The notes: generated by a model from the letters alone, not told the origin. A stretch of 64,000 nucleotides of DNA from Bog-756 sp963725395 (GCA_963725395.1 CAVRYH010000012.1:1-64000), one strand, 5' to 3'; positions 1 through 9,610 are shown, numbered from the stretch's first letter. A program made the numbers and translations.

Positions 1-283
1 CTCCCCCGGCCTGGTCGGTGACCCCGCCGACGGCCAGCGCCGATCCTCCGCCGCCTCCGCCGCCGCCGCCGCCCACCGTCAGAACGTTGTAGATACCTGC
101 CCGCTTCACCACGAACGTCCCGTCCGATACGAACAGCCGGCTTCCGGACGCCGACTCGGAAGGCACTCCGGGCGTACTGCTCGCCGACGACGAGGTCTGC
201 GGATCCGCATTGGAGGAGGTCCCGCAGGAAGCGAGGAGCACCGACCCGGCCGCGATGAGGAACAGAAACACTCGCCTGGGCAT
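1..283 (-). CDS. glycine-rich lipoprotein, C-terminus cut by window edge
   Basis: The ATG at 283 begins a typical lipoprotein signal peptide: basic start MPRR, a hydrophobic stretch and a lipobox LASC, with the lipidated Cys near residue 19. A Ser/Thr/Pro-rich linker follows. Then comes a segment (FVSDGTFVVKRAGIYNVLTV) leading into a run of eleven glycines, which resembles the start of the glycine-rich surface domains (Gly_rich_2 type) found in exported bacterial proteins. The reading frame is still open at base 1, so the size is unknown. It is probably anchored on the outer face of the membrane. The function is not recognisable. It lies beside a membrane-protein cluster on the same strand. 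Confidence 0.7.
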   Translation of the reverse strand, partial: MPRRVFLFLIAAGSVLLASCGTSSNADPQTSSSASSTPGVPSESASGSRLFVSDGTFVVKRAGIYNVLTVGGGGGGGGGGSALAVGGVTDQAGG

Positions 284-387
284 GACGCCACTCCTTGGTC
301 TACTGGGATGCCACAGGGACCTCGAAACGTAACAGATGTTCTCTTCCATATCCATCGCCACAGTGCACCGGCGCCCCATCCGCAGCT

Positions 388-1896
388 CTAACCGCCGGCG
401 AAGACGTTCAACCGGTGCTCTCGGAGCGTGTTCGCCTGCTGGCGAATCACCGAGGGCGGCTCGAGGAAGTACAGGGCGTCGGCGATCTGGCCATCCGAGG
501 CATGGTCGATGTTCCGCAGAACACTGGCGGCTTTCAGGTCCGACGCGTGAAGGGATCGAGCTCCCTGCACCCCGTTGTAGGCCCCGAGTGGTATCTGCAC
601 GACAATGGCCACGAGCACGATAGCGAGGGCACCGGGAAGTGCCACTCGGTCCGACCATCCGTTGCGTGTGCGCCGAGGTCGGGTCGGCCCGGCCCGCCCG
701 ACCTCAGGTTCGGCCGTCGTCAGGTCGAGCGACGCCCCCGGCACCCGACCCAGCAACGCCAGGTAGATGCCCACCAGAATGAGGACGTCGAACGTGGTGT
801 AGCGAGAGAAACTGGCACCTCCGAATCCGAGGAACGATCGACCCTGGGTGATCAGCGCCGCGAAGAGCAGGCCGTAGCAGATCAGGGCGACGCCCACCGG
901 ACTGCTCGACGTCACGTCGCGCCGCAGTCCGACGATCACCACCGTGCCGACGGCCAAGGCCACGATGACCAGTCCGAACAGCACCACATACCTGTTGTCG
1001 GGGTCGGTCGATCCCAAGGACACCGGCTTTCCCACGACGTCCCCCATGGCGAACAGGAAGAACTTGACCGTGGCCAGGGGATGATGGCGTGCGAATTGGG
1101 ACTGCGGCGTGACGGCGAAGTCATAGTTGTGGAAGTAGAGGATGGCTGATGCCCCGGCTGCGGCGATCCACACGCCGACGTAGGGGAGGGACCGGCGTCG
1201 GTAGTACAGGAGCACGAGTCCGGTCGGCCAGATGAGCAGTCCCTGGAGGGAAGAGAAGCTGCCGATGACGGCGGCGACGATGGCTCCCACCAGCAGCATC
1301 CAAGAGAGGCTGCGGCGATCCAACAGGACGATGGCTGTGGCCAGGGCCAGCAACACCATGAACCAGGCCAGCTGGAATCCCCAGAGCGTGTTCTGGTACT
1401 GGACGACCGAGAAGGCGAGGAAGGCCACGGGGCAGTAGTAGAGCCACGGGAGGGACCGGGCACGGCGCTTGTGGGCCCACAGGATGATGACGGAGGACGC
1501 CAACAGCATGACGGCACCCAGGTACTCCTCCACCTGGACGTTGAAGTGCACCGTGTGGGTCAGCAGCACCACGACGATGTTCGGGAAGAAGACCCGGTTC
1601 TCGAAGTGCTGAAGCCACATCGGGCCCCAGGGGAAGAAGTGGGCATACGACTGCTTGATCACGGCGACGTCGGACCACTGATCCGCGTACATGGTGTTCA
1701 CGCTGTAGCGGACCAGCAGCCAGAGGTATCCGAGGACCGGGAGCCCGAACCCCAGGACGGTCAACACCCTGACCACTCGGGGATCGATCCGGTCGACGAA
1801 GCGCTCGCTCGGAGCAGGCCCCGTCTCCTCCCGGGTCATCGTTTCGCCACCAGACACTTCGTCAGTCACGTGCGTCATGCGGTCCACGCCCCACAC
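388..1896 (-). CDS. polytopic membrane protein, paralog of the divergent neighbour
   Basis: This protein of about 500 aa has roughly ten hydrophobic segments and no recognised family. After the first membrane segment there is an acidic DQW motif and the block NVQVEEYLGAVML, then WGFQLAW, GSFSSLQGLLIWPTG and a soluble C-terminal tail. The layout recalls GT-C-fold glycosyltransferases, which carry acidic residues in the first external loop, but that is only inference. The GTG at 1896 gives the longest frame; an ATG at 1878 is an equally good start, since neither has a clear ribosome site. It is highly similar over its full length to the protein encoded from 2154 on the opposite strand. The two genes share one 257-base upstream region. 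Confidence 0.8.
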   Translation of the reverse strand: MWGVDRMTHVTDEVSGGETMTREETGPAPSERFVDRIDPRVVRVLTVLGFGLPVLGYLWLLVRYSVNTMYADQWSDVAVIKQSYAHFFPWGPMWLQHFENRVFFPNIVVVLLTHTVHFNVQVEEYLGAVMLLASSVIILWAHKRRARSLPWLYYCPVAFLAFSVVQYQNTLWGFQLAWFMVLLALATAIVLLDRRSLSWMLLVGAIVAAVIGSFSSLQGLLIWPTGLVLLYYRRRSLPYVGVWIAAAGASAILYFHNYDFAVTPQSQFARHHPLATVKFFLFAMGDVVGKPVSLGSTDPDNRYVVLFGLVIVALAVGTVVIVGLRRDVTSSSPVGVALICYGLLFAALITQGRSFLGFGGASFSRYTTFDVLILVGIYLALLGRVPGASLDLTTAEPEVGRAGPTRPRRTRNGWSDRVALPGALAIVLVAIVVQIPLGAYNGVQGARSLHASDLKAASVLRNIDHASDGQIADALYFLEPPSVIRQQANTLREHRLNVFAGG

Positions 1897-2153
1897 GAAC
1901 GAATCAAGAGAGGACTTCGGCTTCTGATCAATTCAAACGGCTCCGTACGTTGCCGATCACTGGGCGGCATCCGGGGTTCGTGGGCGTAGGGCATTGTAGG
2001 ACAGGGGCGACGGGCAGCTAGCCAACCCCAGGGACCCGCTCGGAACCGATGAGGCACGTCTCGGGTCGGACGGTGGTCCTGGGCGTCCCTCGCCGGGAGA
2101 CGAGGCGTTAGGGTTACCAATTCCCAATAGGCCGACAGGAGGGGCGGAGGACA

Positions 2154-3638
2154 GTGGCAGTGAACGGGATCTCGGAAGGGGGACCAGATGCTCGAGTCGA
2201 TGGGAAGCCGACCACGGGAACGCGAATCGTCGACCGAATGAACCCGAGACTCGTCGACGCCCTCACCGCACTCGGGTTCGGACTGCCGGTCGCCGGGTAC
2301 TTCTGGTTCCTCGAGCGTTACAGCGTCAACGCCGTTGTCGGGGACCAATGGGACCTGATCCCGATGATCAAGCAGTCGTACGTCCACTTTTTCGATTGGG
2401 GCCCCATGTGGGCTCAGCACAACGAGAATCGCATCTTCTTCCCGAACATCATCCTGCTCCTCCTCGTGCATGTCGACCACTTCAACGTCCAGGTGGAGGA
2501 GTATCTGGGTGCGGTGATGCTCTGTGCGGCGGTGGTGTTCATCGTGTGGGCACACAAGCGGCGCTCGCCTTCCACTCCCTGGCTCTACTACTGCCCGGTG
2601 GCCTTCCTCGCCTTCTCGGTCGTCCAGTACGGGAACACCATCTGGGGATTCCAGCTGGCGTGGTACCTGGTCCTCCTTTCCCTGGCCGCAGCCATTCTTC
2701 TCCTCGACCGAGTGGTTCTCACGTGGGTCACCCTCGCCGGTGCGCTGGCTGTCGCCATAGTGGGCAGCTTCTCGTCCCTCCAGGGATTGCTCATCTGGCC
2801 GACCGGCCTCGTGCTCCTGTATTTCCGGCGTCGCTCCTTGGGACAGATCGGTGTCTGGATGGCCGGAGCCATCGCATCGACACTTCTGTACTTCCGCGGT
2901 TACCACTCCGTGACCCCGGATCCCCGATTCGCAATCGAGCATCCCGGCATTGCCCTCAAGTTCTTCCTTCTCGCCCTCGGCGACGTGGTGGGCAAGCCGA
3001 TCGCAGACGGAACGTGGGGATACCAGGACACCATGGTCATGGTGTTCGGACTGCTCGTCGTTCTTCTGGCCGTGGTCTCGGTGCTCATCTGTGGGGTGAG
3101 GCCTGATGAGCACTCCGGCAGTCCCGTCGGCATCGCCCTGATCTGCTACGGGGTTCTCTTTGCCGTCATGATCACCCAAGGCCGCATTCTGTATGGCTAC
3201 GAGGCCGCCAGCTTCTCTCGGTACACCACCTTCGATTTGCTCGCTCTCCTGGGTGTCTACTTGGCGTTGCTCGGTCGTCGACGTGCGTATGACGCCGACC
3301 CTTCGGCCACGGGCCTCGGGAGTTCACCATCGACCTCGCGCCTACCGGACCGTCACGAAGGAGGTGGGCGGTGGGACCGGGTTCTCCTCCCCTGGGCGCG
3401 CGTCGTCGTGCTGTCGGCCATCGTCGTCCAGGTGCCGATGGGAATCTACAACGGGGTCCATGGGGCAAGGATCGACCATGCCAACGACATCGTGGCGGCC
3501 ACCACACTCCGGAACATCGATCACGTCTCGGACACCGAGCTGATTCGAGGCCTCATCGTGTCCAAGCCGCCCTCATGGATTCGGGAGCAGGCCGAGACCC
3601 TCGAAGAGCATCGCCTGAGCGTCTTCGCCAACGGCTAG
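2154..3638 (+). CDS. polytopic membrane protein, divergent paralog
   Basis: This protein of about 494 aa has the same membrane topology and conserved blocks as the gene at 388-1896: GDQW after the first segment, NVQVEEYLGAVML, WGFQLAW, GSFSSLQGLLIWPTG, and the tail motif TLRNIDH followed by EHRLSVFANG. The GTG at 2154 is given here. A second GTG at 2160 has GGAGG at 2146-2150, nine bases upstream, and may be the true start. The function is unknown. A role in envelope glycan transfer is inferred from the GT-C-like layout and from the neighbouring YfhO-type gene. Confidence 0.8.
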   Translation: MAVNGISEGGPDARVDGKPTTGTRIVDRMNPRLVDALTALGFGLPVAGYFWFLERYSVNAVVGDQWDLIPMIKQSYVHFFDWGPMWAQHNENRIFFPNIILLLLVHVDHFNVQVEEYLGAVMLCAAVVFIVWAHKRRSPSTPWLYYCPVAFLAFSVVQYGNTIWGFQLAWYLVLLSLAAAILLLDRVVLTWVTLAGALAVAIVGSFSSLQGLLIWPTGLVLLYFRRRSLGQIGVWMAGAIASTLLYFRGYHSVTPDPRFAIEHPGIALKFFLLALGDVVGKPIADGTWGYQDTMVMVFGLLVVLLAVVSVLICGVRPDEHSGSPVGIALICYGVLFAVMITQGRILYGYEAASFSRYTTFDLLALLGVYLALLGRRRAYDADPSATGLGSSPSTSRLPDRHEGGGRWDRVLLPWARVVVLSAIVVQVPMGIYNGVHGARIDHANDIVAATTLRNIDHVSDTELIRGLIVSKPPSWIREQAETLEEHRLSVFANG

Positions 3639-3679
3639 GTGACCGCTGGCGCGTTGACGACGGACCCGCACCGGTCGCG

Positions 3680-6007
3680 TCAGCGTTGGGCGGCGCGCCG
3701 ATGCCTCCTGACCCCGTCGAGCACCAAGGCGGTGGCCAGTCCGGCGATCGCCAGGACACAGAGGATGATGCCGACGCTGAACGTCGCCGGCCAGTAGTGG
3801 AGCTCCACCAGATGGTGCCCGGCGGGGATGCGGGCCTGGAGCATCGCCCCGGCGTAGCTCTCCAGCGTCAGGGGCCTGCCGTCGATCGATGCGCGCCATC
3901 CCGGGAAGTCGGTGAGTCGCAGCCGGAGCACTTGTGGAGTGGCCGACCGGGTGACCAACTTCCAGCTGGCCGGGTCGGGTTGGGTCACGGCGACCGGCGT
4001 GCCCTCGGCGCCGTCGGCCGGCAGACTCCCGTCGGCCAGGAGCGGGGTGAGCGTGGCCAGATAGGCACCGGGCACATGGTAGAGATCCTCGTTCCCCACC
4101 CGACCCACCAGTGTGGTTCCCCGGGGTCCGGCGACACCGGCCGATTCGAGGATGTAGGCCACTCCGTACTGGCGGGCCTGCGAGACCGTGCTCAGCGCCG
4201 GGCAGTAGTCATTGGCAGCCGGATCGCCGGCGGACCGGTGAGCCAGGGACTCAAAGGCACTGAAGTAGGAACGGGGCACCATCGGGTCGTACAGCGCTAG
4301 CTGGTGGACGGCGAAAACGGAGTTGACATCGGGATGGATTCCCAGCCCGACGCAGAAATAGCTCGGATTCGGACCCCATCCGACCAGCGAGGATCCGACC
4401 TCTTGCTGCAGCTCGCTCACTGCCGGCGTGGCGGCGAAGAACGTGGTGCTCGAGGAGAACAGTGGAGCACCGGCCACCACCAAAAAGGCGGTTTGACAGA
4501 GCAGCAGCGCCAACCCCGCCACCATCCCGGCGCGGAGACGGAACCGGCGGGCGGTACCGGAGCGCTGACCGCCGGACCGTCGGTACGCCAGGACCGACCC
4601 GAAGGCCACCACCAGTCCCACTCCCACCTCGATGGCCGGCCACAGGAAGCTGTCTGACCGGATCCTCCTGTCCACCGCCGAGAGTCCGGGAACGGTGGCG
4701 AGGTACAGCACGACCAGCGCCACCCCGGCGGCGGCGAAGCCGGCGCCGGTCCACTGCCAGACCCGTGTGCGCCCGCTCCGGACCAGGGCATCGACCCCGA
4801 CCCCGGCCAGCATGGCCAGGGCGAAGGTCATGGGCAGGAGCGATCGGGTCCACCCCACCGATCCGAAGAACGGCAGGGCGTCCATGATCGAGATGAGGAC
4901 GGGGATGAACACGATCCCACCGGTGATCACCGCCACGGCGGTGAGTGCCACGACTTCGGGCCGCCGACGGCGCATGACGACCGCCACCACCGCCAGCACC
5001 ACCGCGATCACTCCCACGTACGCAGGCAGGTAGAAGTAGCCATCGGCATCGAACCTCCCGCTACCGGCGATGGGAAGGCCGTCATATCCCTGGAACACCA
5101 CGTGGAGCAGGTTCTCGACCGGGAGCGCCACCTCCCCGGCGGTCTTGCTGTGCAGCGATCCGGAAAATACCTGCAGGCCGGGCAGCGCCAGGGGAGCAGC
5201 CAGTGCTCCCCCGGCAATCGCCGCGACGACGAGGTCGCCGGCGGGTCGAAGCATGGCACCTGCCCCGTTCCGCACTGCGGTTTGAACCAGGAGTGCCGCC
5301 ACGAAGACGACGACGGAGAACGCCAGCACCGACAGGACCTCGGGCTGTCCGGCGTAGAAGGCGAGGGCCACAACCAGCGCGAAGAAGACCACGGCCCGGA
5401 CCCGTGTCTGGCCACGCACGATGAGCAGCGCGGCCGCAAACATCCAACCGGCCCAAGAGAACACCGAGGCGTGTGGCCACCCGAGCCAGCCGACGAAGGG
5501 TCCGCTGAGTTCGAACCCCGTGGCCGCCATGGCACATCCCACGACTCCGAGGTGGAGCAACCGGCCGAGGAAATAGGCCCCGGTTCCCGCCACGACCACC
5601 GTGACCACGATGCCCACCGTGTAGGCGTACTGGACCGGCACGAGATAACCGACCAGGGCCGGTAGCCCGAACGGCGCCGACTGCCAATTGAAGGCGAGCG
5701 GCATCCCCAGTCCGCTGTAGGGATTCCACAAGGGGAGCTGGCCGTGGTGGACCTGGGTCCAGGCCAGGGTGGTCCAGGGCATCATCGATGCCACCTGGTC
5801 CCCGGTCCAGGTGTTGTGGGGCACCACGCCCGGCTGTTGGAGGAGCCCGTCCTGGGCCAGCAGGTCGAACGGACCGAGATGAGTACCGTGGATCAGGGCC
5901 GGGACGACCAGCACGACGCCCGCCACCATCACATAGGCCAGGCCCACCACGTCGGGCATGGCCCGACTCCATCGGGAGCGGTCCGGGTGATCGGGATCCC
6001 TAGGCAC
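3680..6007 (-). CDS. YfhO-like membrane protein
   Basis: This 775-aa protein has many membrane segments. The first external loop carries the layout of the bacterial YfhO family: an acidic site followed by a stretch ending in LPLWNPYSGLGMPL, then GT-C-like membrane helices and an extracytoplasmic C-terminal domain (TDFPGWRASIDGRPLTLES) closed by one last membrane helix. YfhO proteins are linked to glycosylation of teichoic acids or other surface polymers using lipid-linked sugars. The GTG start at 6007 overlaps the stop of the upstream membrane gene by 8 bases, so the two are probably translationally coupled. The substrate is unknown. Confidence 0.8.
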   Translation of the reverse strand: MPRDPDHPDRSRWSRAMPDVVGLAYVMVAGVVLVVPALIHGTHLGPFDLLAQDGLLQQPGVVPHNTWTGDQVASMMPWTTLAWTQVHHGQLPLWNPYSGLGMPLAFNWQSAPFGLPALVGYLVPVQYAYTVGIVVTVVVAGTGAYFLGRLLHLGVVGCAMAATGFELSGPFVGWLGWPHASVFSWAGWMFAAALLIVRGQTRVRAVVFFALVVALAFYAGQPEVLSVLAFSVVVFVAALLVQTAVRNGAGAMLRPAGDLVVAAIAGGALAAPLALPGLQVFSGSLHSKTAGEVALPVENLLHVVFQGYDGLPIAGSGRFDADGYFYLPAYVGVIAVVLAVVAVVMRRRRPEVVALTAVAVITGGIVFIPVLISIMDALPFFGSVGWTRSLLPMTFALAMLAGVGVDALVRSGRTRVWQWTGAGFAAAGVALVVLYLATVPGLSAVDRRIRSDSFLWPAIEVGVGLVVAFGSVLAYRRSGGQRSGTARRFRLRAGMVAGLALLLCQTAFLVVAGAPLFSSSTTFFAATPAVSELQQEVGSSLVGWGPNPSYFCVGLGIHPDVNSVFAVHQLALYDPMVPRSYFSAFESLAHRSAGDPAANDYCPALSTVSQARQYGVAYILESAGVAGPRGTTLVGRVGNEDLYHVPGAYLATLTPLLADGSLPADGAEGTPVAVTQPDPASWKLVTRSATPQVLRLRLTDFPGWRASIDGRPLTLESYAGAMLQARIPAGHHLVELHYWPATFSVGIILCVLAIAGLATALVLDGVRRHRRAAQR

Positions 6008-7622
6008 CGGACCGCACCTCGTAGACGGTGGCGCACCCGAAGTGGTGCACCGAGCTCAGGATCGGTGCGAGCGGGATACTCAGATCGGCATGGCTGTAAC
6101 AGTCGGAGAGAAGGAAACGGGCCCCGGTGGACTTCACGAACTCGACGGCCGTCTGGGCGGGGAGATCACCGGAGAACAGCCGGCCGGCGGCTCCCAGCCT
6201 CGGAAAGAAGTCGGGCGTCCACGACAACGCACCCAGCCAGGTGTTCCGATTGGTCTCGGCGGGGATGGTCTGTCCCAGATAGAACGGCGTCAGGACCCCA
6301 CCGGGGGTCGGGTCGTTTTTCAGGTAGTGGAGGGCATCGAACTCGTCCGGGCTGATCAGGGCCGGTTGGGGGCCGAGGATGCCCGTCGATTGGACACCCC
6401 ACACCGCATGCAACTCTTGGATGCCCGAGGGAACGACCAGGGCCAGCACCACCAGCGACGCGACGATCGCTGTGGCCCGCCTGGGGAACGCTGCACCGAT
6501 CCGCCGTGCTCCGATCACGGCCAGCACGGCGAAGGGGACGCTGAGCCCGTCCAGTGAGTGCAGGGGGAACGTCCCCACGTGTCCGAAGTAGATGGCCGCG
6601 TACTGGACCAGGGCGATGAGCGGCCACAGTCGGAGGGCCAGCTCGTGGAAGGTGATCTCCGGCGGCCGGTACGCGAAGGCAGCCAGGATACCCAGGGGGG
6701 CGAGGGACAACAGGATCGACTGCCAGGGCAGATAGGGCAACACGGTGAGGTTGGCGTGATTGGCGACCGCCCACGTCCAATCCACGTGGCTGAGCACAGT
6801 GTAGTAGACGAGAGGGATCGCGGTAGCTGCCACCATGGCCACCGGTAGGGTGAGGTGGCCCCGCTCCCCCCGGAGGCGGAGCAACAATTCGGTCAGCACC
6901 ACCATCCCGATCAGCGTGGCGGCCTGCCAGGGTTGCAGCCAAGCGCACACCAGCCCCAGCAGCGGTGCAACCACTCCGACCCGGTGCGTTCTCCGGTCAC
7001 GCTCGTAGGCGAGGAGGGCGAAAACGAAGACCCCGACGGCAATTGCCGTGAAGGGATAGCCCCACAGATAGATCACGGGCCAGACTTCGGTGTCGATCGA
7101 CTGCAGCAGTGAGGCATGCGCCCAGTGGGTGAGGTGGGCTCCGTTCACCAGGACCCAGGCTGGTGAGATGTAGAAGAGACAGAGAACCAGCGCGATGCGC
7201 CGACTCCACAGACCGGCGATCGAAGCACGCACGTAGCGACGCGACCCGGCGAACAGCACCACGACGGCTACCGGCTCCCACACCAGGTAGGCCCAACCGG
7301 GGGTCATCCCAAATCGGACCAGCAGCCCGGAGATGGCGATGCCCGGGTGGAGGTAGTCGGAAGGACTTGCCCCGATGGTGAAAGGATCAGAAATGAACAC
7401 GTGGCGCGCCGACACGGCGATCCATCCGAGGTAGTTCATCTGATCAGCCACATAGGGGCCGTCGGTGCCGGTCCAGATCCGGTTCGGAGTCTGATGGGTG
7501 ATGAAGCCGACCATCACCCAGACCGACAGTGCCGCCAGCACCGCCAGCACGCCCCAGTCGAATCCGTCCAGACGACGGATCCGACGAGCTCCCCCGGAAC
7601 GATCCATGTCAGATTCTGTCAT
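6000..7622 (-). CDS. large polytopic membrane protein, probable GT-C-like
   Basis: This protein of about 540 aa has roughly eleven membrane segments and no clear family. The first external loop contains GTDGPYVADQMNYLGW and a site SDYLHPGIAISGLL. A C-terminal extracytoplasmic part includes PAETNRNTWLGALSW and ends FGCATVYEVRSG. The frame is open much further upstream, but that stretch is Pro/Arg/Ser-rich and looks non-coding, so the ATG at 7622 is preferred; an ATG at 7607 is also possible. The gene ends in an 8-base overlap with the YfhO-like gene, forming one transcription unit. A role in envelope glycan assembly is inferred from context only. Confidence 0.72.
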   Translation of the reverse strand: MTESDMDRSGGARRIRRLDGFDWGVLAVLAALSVWVMVGFITHQTPNRIWTGTDGPYVADQMNYLGWIAVSARHVFISDPFTIGASPSDYLHPGIAISGLLVRFGMTPGWAYLVWEPVAVVVLFAGSRRYVRASIAGLWSRRIALVLCLFYISPAWVLVNGAHLTHWAHASLLQSIDTEVWPVIYLWGYPFTAIAVGVFVFALLAYERDRRTHRVGVVAPLLGLVCAWLQPWQAATLIGMVVLTELLLRLRGERGHLTLPVAMVAATAIPLVYYTVLSHVDWTWAVANHANLTVLPYLPWQSILLSLAPLGILAAFAYRPPEITFHELALRLWPLIALVQYAAIYFGHVGTFPLHSLDGLSVPFAVLAVIGARRIGAAFPRRATAIVASLVVLALVVPSGIQELHAVWGVQSTGILGPQPALISPDEFDALHYLKNDPTPGGVLTPFYLGQTIPAETNRNTWLGALSWTPDFFPRLGAAGRLFSGDLPAQTAVEFVKSTGARFLLSDCYSHADLSIPLAPILSSVHHFGCATVYEVRSGA

Positions 7623-8368
7623 CTTCGAGTATGCGGCGGAAGTCGTAGCGTACCCTGACACCGCCGGCGGAGACTGCGTAACGGCCGGAATGCCCGAGTC
7701 CATACCACGTCCGGCGCCGTCACCCGCTGCGCCGTCACCACCGGGAACACTCGAAGCGGCAGGTTCGCCAGCCGATCCCCAATGTCGCGACCGCGATGTT
7801 GTCGGTTCACGGGCTCGACGACGTGAAGGTGGCTCAGGTCGCGGCCGCGTCCGCCCCGAGGTATCCGAGCAGACGGGGTTCACCTGGTCCACGAGCAAGG
7901 GTCGATGGTGGGTGACCGCGCAGCGGCGCGGGGTGTTCCGGTCCGCAACGCTCCGCGGGCTGCTCGGGCTCCGAGGCCCGCCAACCGCTACGCCGGCGTG
8001 TGAAGCAGGGGTAGCGCCTTCCGCCCCCCCGCCGGGCTACCAGCCGGTGACGACGGCGGCGACGATGAGGCCGGCCACGACGACGGGTAGCAGGCCCAGC
8101 TCGATCCATCGCTCAAGCGGGCCGCAGCTCAGCGCGCGCCTGACGTCGTCGCTCACGGTCACCTTGTCCATCGCCGACCGACACTAGACCGTCGCCAACG
8201 GGGCGACGACCTCCTGAAGGATGATTTCGGCCGGCCGGCACCTCATCCTCAAGTCGGATCAACCGGCCATAAATGCCCCGTCAACAGGGTAAACGGGCGC
8301 TCATCGTGTTCCCACGGACCGACGACCGAGCGATACGCTCGTTGACGAGCGAGCACGGAGGACATGCC
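7623..8368. other. 746-base intergenic region with one small ORF
   Basis: The region separates two divergent transcription units, the membrane gene on the minus strand and the histidine kinase on the plus strand. Longer open frames across it on both strands have Arg/Pro/Ser-rich translations with no hydrophobic pattern or family motif, so I do not call them. The only plausible coding piece is the 44-codon ORF at 8037-8171 on the minus strand. No tRNA-like fold or clear promoter was found. Confidence 0.5.
8037..8171 (-). CDS. 44-aa single-span membrane peptide (small ORF)
   Basis: ATG at 8171, TAG at 8039-8037. The peptide begins MDKVTVSDDVRRALSCGP, a charged half with one cysteine. It ends with a single hydrophobic span (residues about 23-44, WIELGLLPVVVAGLIVAAVV) closing at TGW. 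This charge-then-helix layout is typical of small regulatory membrane peptides, and a clean stop directly after the helix argues against chance. There is no convincing ribosome binding site. It sits upstream of, and divergent from, the sensor kinase gene. No homolog is recognised, so this call is tentative. Confidence 0.35.
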   Translation of the reverse strand: MDKVTVSDDVRRALSCGPLERWIELGLLPVVVAGLIVAAVVTGW

Positions 8369-9610
8369 GTGAGCACAACAATCGATGTGAGCCATCCCCG
8401 TCGGGAACCCGGATGGGCCCCGGAGCATGACCGAACAACGGGACCCGACGGGGGCTGGTTCGCGGTGGCACGACGGGCAGTGCACGCGCACACCGTCCTG
8501 GCGGACTCTGTGTTCGCAGTTGCGCTGCTCGCCATCTCGACGGCGTGGCTGGCCAACTCCCCCTTCGTCGGACGCGACGCTGCGCTGGTGCAGGCGGCGC
8601 TCATCGTGCCGCTCGCGTGGCGGAGGGTCCATCCCTCAGGCGTCTTCGTCGTCGTGAGCGCCGTCGCGCTGGTCCAGCTCCTGTTGAGGATCCAGTTGAT
8701 CGGCGACATAGCCCTGCTGGTGGCGCTGTACACGGTGGCCGTGCACGAATCCCGGGCCCGAGCGGCATGGGCCACGGCCGTTCTTGAGCTCGGCGCCGTG
8801 CTTGCGGCGATCCGGTGGCAGCCGGCCGGCACCGTGCCACGGTCACTCCTGTTCTTGTCGGCCACGGTGGTCGCCGCACTGTTCGCCGGACTGACGGTGG
8901 CGTCCGGAAGCAGGTACCTCGCCTGGTTGGCCGAGCGGGCCGAGCGACTCGAACTCGAACGTGACCAGCAGGCGACGATCGCCGCCACAGCCGAGCGCAC
9001 GCGGATCGCCCGAGAGATGCACGACATCATCTCGCACAGCCTCTCTGTCGTCATCACCTTGGCCGATGCGGCGTTGGTCGTGAACAGCACGGATCCCGCC
9101 CGTTCCGCGGGGGCGATAGCGCAGGTCTCCGAAGTGGGGCGGCAGGCCCTGGGTGACATGCGTGCACTCATCGGCGTCCTCCGCACCAATGAGCCGGCGG
9201 CCGAGCTCGCCCCCCAGCCCGACCTCGGCCAGCTCGACGTGCTCCTTGACCGGTTCCGGGCCACGGGACTCTCGGTCGAGTTCCGTACCGAAGGAACAGT
9301 GTTCCCACTCGGGCCCGGCACCGAGCTGACCATCTACCGGGTGATCCAGGAGTCGTTGACCAACACTCTCAAGCACGCCGACGCCGACCGCGCCCGGGTG
9401 ACGATCGGGTACGGAACCTCGACGGTCGAGGTCCGGGTGGTCGACAACGGCCGGGCCGCTCCCCAGTTGGAGAGCGCGGGACACGGTATCGAGGGCATGA
9501 AGGAGCGGGTGGCACTCCATGGCGGTACGCTGCGCGCCGGTCCCGCTGCGGAGGGCGGCTGGATCGTGACCACGACACTGCTCTCCGGTCACCGCCCGGT
9601 GCCGGCATGA
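8369..9610 (+). CDS. sensor histidine kinase, NarL/DesK type
   Basis: This 413-aa membrane sensor kinase has an N-terminal set of hydrophobic helices (about residues 45-190) and a short coiled segment LAERAERLELERDQQ. A HisKA_3 dimerisation box REMHDIISHSLSV follows, with the likely phosphorylated His218. The C-terminal HATPase domain has an N-box ESLTNTLKHA, a G1-type VVDNGRAAP and GHGIEGMKERV. GTG at 8369 is chosen because GGAGG lies at 8357-8361, seven bases upstream; the frame is open earlier but has no such signal. The last four bases overlap the regulator start, indicating a coupled two-component pair. The signal sensed is unknown. Confidence 0.88.
   Translation: MSTTIDVSHPRREPGWAPEHDRTTGPDGGWFAVARRAVHAHTVLADSVFAVALLAISTAWLANSPFVGRDAALVQAALIVPLAWRRVHPSGVFVVVSAVALVQLLLRIQLIGDIALLVALYTVAVHESRARAAWATAVLELGAVLAAIRWQPAGTVPRSLLFLSATVVAALFAGLTVASGSRYLAWLAERAERLELERDQQATIAATAERTRIAREMHDIISHSLSVVITLADAALVVNSTDPARSAGAIAQVSEVGRQALGDMRALIGVLRTNEPAAELAPQPDLGQLDVLLDRFRATGLSVEFRTEGTVFPLGPGTELTIYRVIQESLTNTLKHADADRARVTIGYGTSTVEVRVVDNGRAAPQLESAGHGIEGMKERVALHGGTLRAGPAAEGGWIVTTTLLSGHRPVPA

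Noticed and set aside
7623..8036. Plus-strand frame of about 229 codons running through the gap
   Set aside because: Its first part is antisense to the membrane gene and the remainder is Ser/Arg/Pro-rich without hydrophobic or conserved pattern or a ribosome site.
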